Source: Spirometra erinaceieuropaei
Lineage: Eukaryota > Platyhelminthes > Cestoda > Diphyllobothriidea > Diphyllobothriidae
DNA length: 64,000 bases
Reading direction: 5' to 3'
Assembly (NCBI GenBank): GCA_902702965.1
Contig: CACRXP010000667.1
Coordinates: forward strand, 125,654-189,653
Shown: positions 58,476 to 64,000 of the stretch, piece after piece
Position numbering within the stretch: the stretch's first letter is position 1
How the letters are laid out: every line of letters begins with the position of its first letter
Program-made: the position numbers and the translations under genes
The notes under the pieces: generated by a model
The model's input: the letters and a program-made list of their open reading frames with translations, nothing else
What the model was told of the DNA's origin: nothing
Databases searched by the model: none

Positions 58476-58562
58476 NNNNNNNNNNNNNNNNNNNNNNNNN
58501 NNNNNNNNNNNNNNNNNNNNNNNNNNNNNNNNNNNNNNNNNNNNNNNNNNNNNNNNNNNNNN
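58476..58562. other. Assembly gap (87 N)
   Basis: Run of undetermined bases inside the intron between the SUEL domain 2 exons. Frames crossing it are meaningless. Confidence 1.
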
Positions 58563-58784
58563 TAGCTTCCACTTCTTTCACAGCGCTTTGTTTTTGCCTT
58601 CCACTTTTTGCCTTTTTTCTGAGTCCCGCTCCTCCTCCGTTCCCAACCTCTTTTTTGCGAGCGACGCAAAACAAATTCCCGAACAGTGCTGCGTTCTAAA
58701 GTATCGGAATAGAAGAACAAGTGGGAGCGAAAGCGGTTGCCCGACAGGAGCCCGAATGGGGAAAATGTAGAGATGACTTCCGTC

Positions 58785-59290
58785 GTCTGTCGCCCGGCCG
58801 TCAGACGTGTCCTGGCTAAGAGTTATTGATCACAGATACTGTCATTTGTCCACGCTCCGGCCCCCTTCGGCCTCCGTTGACAGCAGCCCAGGGGTGACAG
58901 CAAACGTGCCCTCATCCACTCCGGGTGCCTCATTTGCGTGTGGCAACGTCATCGACCACCCGCTAGACTGACGGTCACCCTACCTCCCCCCCCCCTTGGT
59001 CCCGCCCGCTACCGGGCGGCCAGACAGCTCTAGGACCCGCGTTAGTAACCGCGCTGACAACCGTGGGTGGGCGGCGAGGTCCCTCTATGAGTTAGACTAC
59101 AAGCCAAGATGCCAGCCCCCACTTCACGCTCTGGCGGAGGGAAAGACTGTGACCGTGTCTACAACCTCAAATGCGTTCTCTGTTTACGTCAGATATGCGA
59201 CAACTTACGGCTAGTCCAGAGAACACGTGTTAGCAACAACTGTCCGCCCCTCCTAACAATGCGAGTAAACACTAGGTTAGAATTATCGCC
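58785..59290. repeat. GC-rich unclassified block
   Basis: Distinctly GC-rich island in AT-rich intron: GGCCCCCTTCGGCCTCCG, a C11 run near 58987, GGTGGGCGGCGAGGTCCC. It is likely a transposon piece, but no partner copy or domain was seen in the window. Confidence 0.35.
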
Positions 59291-59524
59291 TTGATCTGAC
59301 TGGTTCTATAGTTTGTGCGGAAGCGGTACGTGGGCACGTTTGAGAGAAATACTGGTACCAAGTGAAATAAGAACTAGGTGGCCGGTTTGTCGAGTCTGTA
59401 TGGCAATTTCTAAGTTCAGGACTCTGCTTTTGTATGGAGGCGAACACTGTGCAGGCTTCGCGATAACCATGGCCACATTTGACCCGTTCGTGCGTCCCAG
59501 GAAAATCAACCGATGAAGATGTCC

Positions 59525-59770
59525 GTTTTTCGCTATTCCGCTTAACCGCCCCTACCTTAATTGGTTCATTTCCAATCAAATTCCCTAGGCTATGGGCATA
59601 AATCCCATAATCACTCATCTCCTTCTCGCGCCGAAAATATGTCCACTTGTACAATTCTGGGAAGTTGATGATACACTTCAGAAGATAATCACTCACAAAG
59701 GCGGATGCGGTTGAACGCAAATGTTGATTATTAACTAATTGCTCCATCGTTGGTTGATGGCTTTCTAAGC
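59525..59770 (-). other. Possible minus-strand exon, unrecognised
   Basis: An open frame with protein-like sequence (SDYLLKCIINFPELYKWTYF, then RREKEMSDYGIYAHSLGNLI) lies between a pyrimidine-rich acceptor (ending CATCGCTTAG near 59763) and a possible donor AAG|GTAGGG near 59557. It falls inside the intron between exons that join well without it. No family recognised; at this length a chance frame is quite possible. Confidence 0.2.
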
Positions 59771-61612
59771 GATGGAAATCCCAAAGAGGCAGTAGAAGTA
59801 GAGGATTTCACTACTCTTGGTGAGAACTATTTAGACGTTAAGTTTTTCAACTTTTGTGCCCGCTTACGAGAAGATGGGAAGGGAATTCTCCATGCGACTT
59901 TCGACACACCTCTCAAGTTGCATAGATGCCTCAGTCGACTGATTCGATTTCCTACTGGAAGAGACTTATTTCGATGATCCGTGAACAATTTACTCCTCTG
60001 TGTGGCGACTTAAAATGTGAAATTCCACGTCCTTTGGTTTTATTAGATCTAGAAGTACTTAACCATGAAGACTGTGACTCTCATTTCATGCCCGGCATTT
60101 CAGAAACGTCCCCCTTGACCAGAACGAGCACGGTTAACCAAACATAAACGGAAAGCCGCGCTTAGCAAAAAACATTCGTCTGTTTCAGAATTCCACGGCT
60201 AATGCTGAGTCTACGCTTTTTAGTCTCCCAAGCTCATCTTGTTCAGTCTGGCAAGCGTAAATATATTCATCTGCAAATCATTGTGGAACGCTCTCACTTC
60301 CCAGCATATCCCGACACCTCTTTTCACTTTACACGAATGATGTGAAGGCGCTCAACGACCTCGGGGGTTTCGAGGATGCCGCTGGCATACGTGTTGGTGT
60401 CCCTGACTGACGTCAGTCACTGTCTTCTTCCGGAGGTCCTTGATAAAGTCTTAGAGTGAGCTTTCACATAACGACCAGAAAACATTTCACTGCGCTTTTC
60501 CACTATGACCACCTACTTATCCTAGAGCATTTATAATTATTTCGAAAACGTCTTATACTTCCGTTGCCTTGGTGTTACTTTGTCTTCCAATTTCTCGCTT
60601 CCAGTGCATATGGATTTCAGTTTTAAATTTAAACTTGTCTGCTACATTCAATGGTTGCATTTCTGTAGCGCTTCTTAGCTCTTGGGGTGAAGATTCATAA
60701 GTGTCGGTAGTAAGCACATTTGACTTGTATTCAGCAGTCATCTTTCCTGTTTTACCAACAGATAAACTTTTCGCATAAACTTCTAGCGCTTATATGATTT
60801 ATTCTGTTGCCGGCGATACGTATTTCTTTCTAGACAGTATTTGTCTACTCTGTTTTACCTTCACCAATACAATTTCGTAATGCTGTTGATGGAAATAAAA
60901 TTGGCTTGCTCTGCCTAATGATCTGGAGTGTTCTAAGATGGTAAGGCTACGTACGTGAGAGAATAAGTCAGGTTCCCTGTATGCATTATTCAAATCTGGT
61001 ATTCCGGCATGCTTTGGGAGTGCCAAGATCGAAGGTTAAGTTCAACGAAGTTTCCCGCATCCTCTGCACCATTTGCTCAATTATAGCATACACTATAAAA
61101 GGTGGAATATTTTAAAATACCTTTTTCTCCCACATGAGGAAGTTGGCAATCTCGGGTGCTAAACCATGGAGACGAACTTAATTTTCTGGCCTATGAACTG
61201 ATTTAACCCCACAAAGGTTTCCTTACATAAGTACTGGAATGAACTTATCGACGGCAATTACGAAGGCAAAGTTTTGGCTTCTAGCTTCTAGCTTATTCTG
61301 CTAGGCACCCCTTATTTTAACTTCACTGGCTGAATGGCACTCACCAGAATCTTGTCGCTTTTAATTTTTTCATAGGGAAGTTATTAAAAATGTCTTGCTG
61401 TGAAAGGAAATTTCAAAGATGGTCGATGACGAGTGATACTTGTTGCCATGTCTGTTGAGCGGATCACTCTCCCTAGTGGATCAGCTCCTATGGGAGTGGC
61501 ATTTGGGACTGTGATTACAGCAATGACCGAAAGACACCCCAATATGTTTTTAAACAACCGAAAATGCAAAGGCATATTTCAAGTATAGAAGATAAACCGC
61601 CGCAGAGGCTAC

Positions 61613-61759
61613 CTGGAAGGGTTGGACATCGGTCTGACTGCGTATCAGCCTCCAGACTGGCATGCAAAACAGCGATAACATCCTTCGGATGGCGGCCACC
61701 GCACTTGATTTCCATGTATGTGTCTAGGCAGACGATTTCCTTTTTGATAGCCTGAGGAC
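61613..61759 (-). CDS. EVA-1-like receptor: linker and N-terminal half of SUEL domain 2
   Basis: 147-base exon, phase 1 at both ends, with acceptor TAATCTTTAATTTTAG before 61759 and donor CCAG|GTAGCC after 61613. It encodes PQAIKKEIVCLDTYMEIKCG, then GRHPKDVIAVLHASLEADT and DRCPTLP. The C-x7-C pair (VCLDTYMEIKC) followed by the VIxVLxAS strand is the start of a SUEL lectin fold. It follows the end of domain 1 after a linker of only about 8 residues, so the two lectin domains are in tandem, as in EVA-1/EVA1C. An AG six bases inside (TCCTCAG) is a possible alternative acceptor, but only the one chosen keeps the frame. Confidence 0.85.
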
Positions 61760-62462
61760 CTAAAATTAAAGATTAATTAATTTTAAAGATACGAAATGAG
61801 CTCACGTTGGCTACTAAGGGATTATTGAGAAAATGTTTTCCTTCTAGTGAAAGCATATGTTAACTGAAGGCATACCCTTCAGGTCTTTTTGATTAGAATG
61901 ACACCTGCAGCAGAAATCATAATCAAATATACGGTAAAATACTTGATTCATCAGCTTATGAATTGTATGATGTCTTCATTTTGGCAGTCCTATAATTGGA
62001 AATTCCGGATATTTTTTGGACGGAGGGAAAAATGACATAATTTGCAAGTCACATTTTCTACAAACGCGCCAAAAGTAACAGCTAGCCATCGTCATTGGCA
62101 CGCGAATTTTCAGGCTGACGAAACGTTAGGTTTGTCTGCGATATTTTGGATAACTCTGGCTAGACATTGCGCCCTGCTACCCAGTAACATACATCTTTTC
62201 CCATCCAAATGATCGATATGTCCTCATGCAACAATCTTCGAGGGAATGTTTGAATTGTCATTTTTTGGCTTTATGCGGCTTCACCGCCTCCGGTTTCTAT
62301 GACACGTAGTGACCTTAACACAAGTCAATATTGTGTTTACTTCACCGGCCATTGCAGATTCCATATCCTCGGTTTTCCCAGACGCGCTTAGGCAGCTGGG
62401 GGTGAAAACAAATTTGGATCATTTAGTGCAAAGAATGGCCAGTTGCGGGGATGGACACTTAC

Positions 62463-62586
62463 TTGGCTCGCACAGGTATTTCACAAAGAGGTCCCGCCTT
62501 ACGTAGGCACAGCTGGATTCGTTGGCAGTAAACTGGTCCGGTGAGATGGAACAGCTAAGTTTGCCTTCACAGAGCTGCTTGATGGG
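62463..62586 (-). CDS. EVA-1-like receptor: C-terminal half of SUEL domain 1
   Basis: 124-base exon entering in phase 0 and leaving in phase 1. Acceptor GTCTGTTTGTTTCAG, donor CCAA|GTAAGT; both are strong. It encodes PIKQLCEGKLSCSISPDQF, then ANESSCAYVRRDLFVKYLCE. The LCxGxxxC motif, a Cys before the last strand and the closing VKYLC match the canonical end of Gal_Lectin domains. C-x5-C is the same as in domain 2. This was the exon that identified the gene. Confidence 0.88.
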
Positions 62587-62742
62587 CTGAAACAAACAGA
62601 CGTGAATAAGTGATGAGGAGGAGACAGCCTACCAGACGGATGACAATTACAGGCGCTCCTGACTGATTTATTTGTCATTTAGACAGGTTTGTGCAATGAT
62701 CACAATCCAGCCGTAACAGTCAAAGCACTGCCTCCTGTTCAC

Positions 62743-62864
62743 AGGACGAGCAACTGTCTTTAAAGTGCAAGCGTTAGAATCCACCTCACTCATATGTGCA
62801 GCCGCAGATGGGTCTCCAGACCAGATTTGTACGTCGGCAGCGTGCAGAACAACTGACGAACGTC
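62743..62864 (-). CDS. EVA-1-like receptor: middle of SUEL domain 1
   Basis: 122-base exon, entering in phase 1 and leaving in phase 0. It encodes RSSVVLHAADVQIWSGDPSA, then SEVDSNACTLKTVARP. SVVLHAAD lines up with VIAVLHASL of domain 2. Spliced to the next exon, the spacing CTLKTVARP+PIKQLC is exactly 14, as in domain 2. The acceptor ends GATAATTAG and is preceded by a pyrimidine-rich stretch. The donor is CCT|GTGAAC, weaker than the others (no G at +5). The domain match and phase argue for it despite the donor. Confidence 0.7.
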
Positions 62865-63559
62865 CTAATTATCATTTCGTATTTCATTCCCATTGGTCAG
62901 AAAATAAACAGAAAAGGTTTAGCCACTGCGTACAACTACTGTCTCAAAGTCCTGAGGCGTTAAGAAGGATAAAATCAGAAGAGTCGCATGTTAAAATAAA
63001 GGACCCAGCCAAGAGATATCTTTGAAAGCGACGGCGGAGGAAGGTAAACGATCAGCTTTCCAATGGTCGAACAATGAGAAGCATTACTTTCCCGACTGTC
63101 CAATGACTTGCTGTACGAGAAAATTAAGGCTTTTATCGAGGAGTTTAACTTGGTTAGATTTCTACGCCTGTAAGTACATTACGCTGTGGACCGCAAGGCT
63201 ATCACTCAGGTATGAATACCTGGAGATTTTGGTTGTCATCGTAATAATGCGCATTCGCCGTTACCTCGCGTTAAAAGAAATAAACTCGGCGTGTGGTTCA
63301 CATACACCACTCACCGTGCACTGCTCATTAGTTTGGACATTTTACAACGTATATGAAGAATGTTCGCATGCAGCGAACTGTGGAAAACAGGCAGGATAAA
63401 TACCGGTTTTGCAAGCGAAACGAGACCGTCGTGGAGTTCACGAATTATCGGGTCAGTGACAGTGAGCATAGACCGGGTCGGTTTCTCGCTGATTGCAGCA
63501 TTGCCACTTGTGATTCAAGTAGCAGCTCGCATTACTTATCTCTCTTTCATGGTACTTAC

Positions 63560-63605
63560 CCTTCCCGATGCACTCATCAGGATGTAAACCTAACGAGACT
63601 GGCTG
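63560..63605 (-). CDS. EVA-1-like receptor: small exon at start of SUEL domain 1
   Basis: About 46 bases ending in a consensus donor, AAGG|GTAAGT, in phase 1, which fits the next exon. It encodes QPVSLGLHPDECIGK, giving ECIGKG+RSSVVLHAAD across the junction, comparable with KCGGRHPKDVIAVLHAS in domain 2. The acceptor is CTAG or CTAGCAG (end at 63605 or 63602), with a weak pyrimidine tract. Earlier exons, including the signal peptide, must lie beyond the window or in its last 400 bases. Confidence 0.5.
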
Positions 63606-64000
63606 CTAGGTGTTAATTCAAGTCTCAGTGGCTGGTGTGCCGCAGTGTGTTCTGACTGTAGGATTAAACACGAGTTCAAACCTGAATTGATGTAAAATCT
63701 GACGGCGGATGATCACTAATCCGTAAATGGCCATTCTAGAGGCTACGCGGGTCCATATTCTTGCCGCAGGCGCCGTGTAAGCGAAGCTTGACATTTTAAT
63801 CTGTGATCAGAAACTCCAACACAAAAATATTTCTCCTAGTCTAATGTATGAGTGAATTTTGGACAGAAACCACTTATCGTCTGTATCACCTAAAACGTAC
63901 CACTTACTTGTTTGTTTTTTCGTTTTTGAATATGGACAACAATGTGGGGTCAGGCTAATACGGTCAGTCTTTGATCTTTCACAGTTTCAAAACCAATACA

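Noticed and set aside
58283..58720. Frames crossing the N gap
   Set aside because: They include 29-30 undetermined codons and cannot be interpreted.

Overview
This looks like a 64 kb piece of a metazoan draft nuclear genome, most likely a flatworm and probably a diphyllobothriid tapeworm (Spirometra / Dibothriocephalus / Schistocephalus type). The evidence is intron-exon architecture with GT-AG borders, very low coding density, an 87-base N gap, many decayed Penelope-like retroelements (PLEs) with GIY-YIG endonuclease remnants, a tRNA-derived SINE family, a Merlin DNA transposon and telomere-like TTAGGG-type tracts. The organism assignment is inference; no bacterial operon, CRISPR array or functional RNA gene was seen.

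The main result is one protein-coding gene on the minus strand that appears to run through most of the window. Five small exons at 63.6-57.8 kb encode two tandem SUEL-type galactose-binding lectin domains (the arrangement of EVA-1 / EVA1C). Two large exons at 20.7-20.1 kb and 18.6-17.8 kb encode a membrane-spanning helix, a basic stop-transfer sequence and a cytoplasmic tail of about 440 residues, followed by a stop codon and an AATAAA signal. All six exon-exon junctions are phase-compatible, and the lectin cysteine spacing is restored exactly across a junction. I infer one single-pass EVA-1-like receptor whose 5' end lies beyond base 63,605. The link between the lectin part and the membrane part crosses a 37 kb intron and is the least certain junction.

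Nearly everything else is repeats. 0-17.7 kb, the 3' flank: a PLE reverse transcriptase/GIY-YIG pseudogene (about 0.95-2.9 kb) between two old direct repeats, a 1 kb foldback element (9.9-10.9 kb), a MITE with a telomere-like interior (15.2-15.5 kb) and a truncated PLE (16.6-17.1 kb). 20.7-57.8 kb, the putative giant intron: two more foldback elements, two related MITEs and a third TIR element with telomere-like interiors, six SINE copies, at least six PLE pieces of two lineages, an internally deleted Merlin element with perfect 23 bp terminal inverted repeats, several microsatellites, and a low-complexity plus-strand region (51.3-52.8 kb) that may hold exons. 57.8-64 kb: lectin exons, the N gap and a GC-rich unclassified block.

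Most open frames of 60-150 codons in this window are chance frames or repeat remnants and are not annotated as genes.
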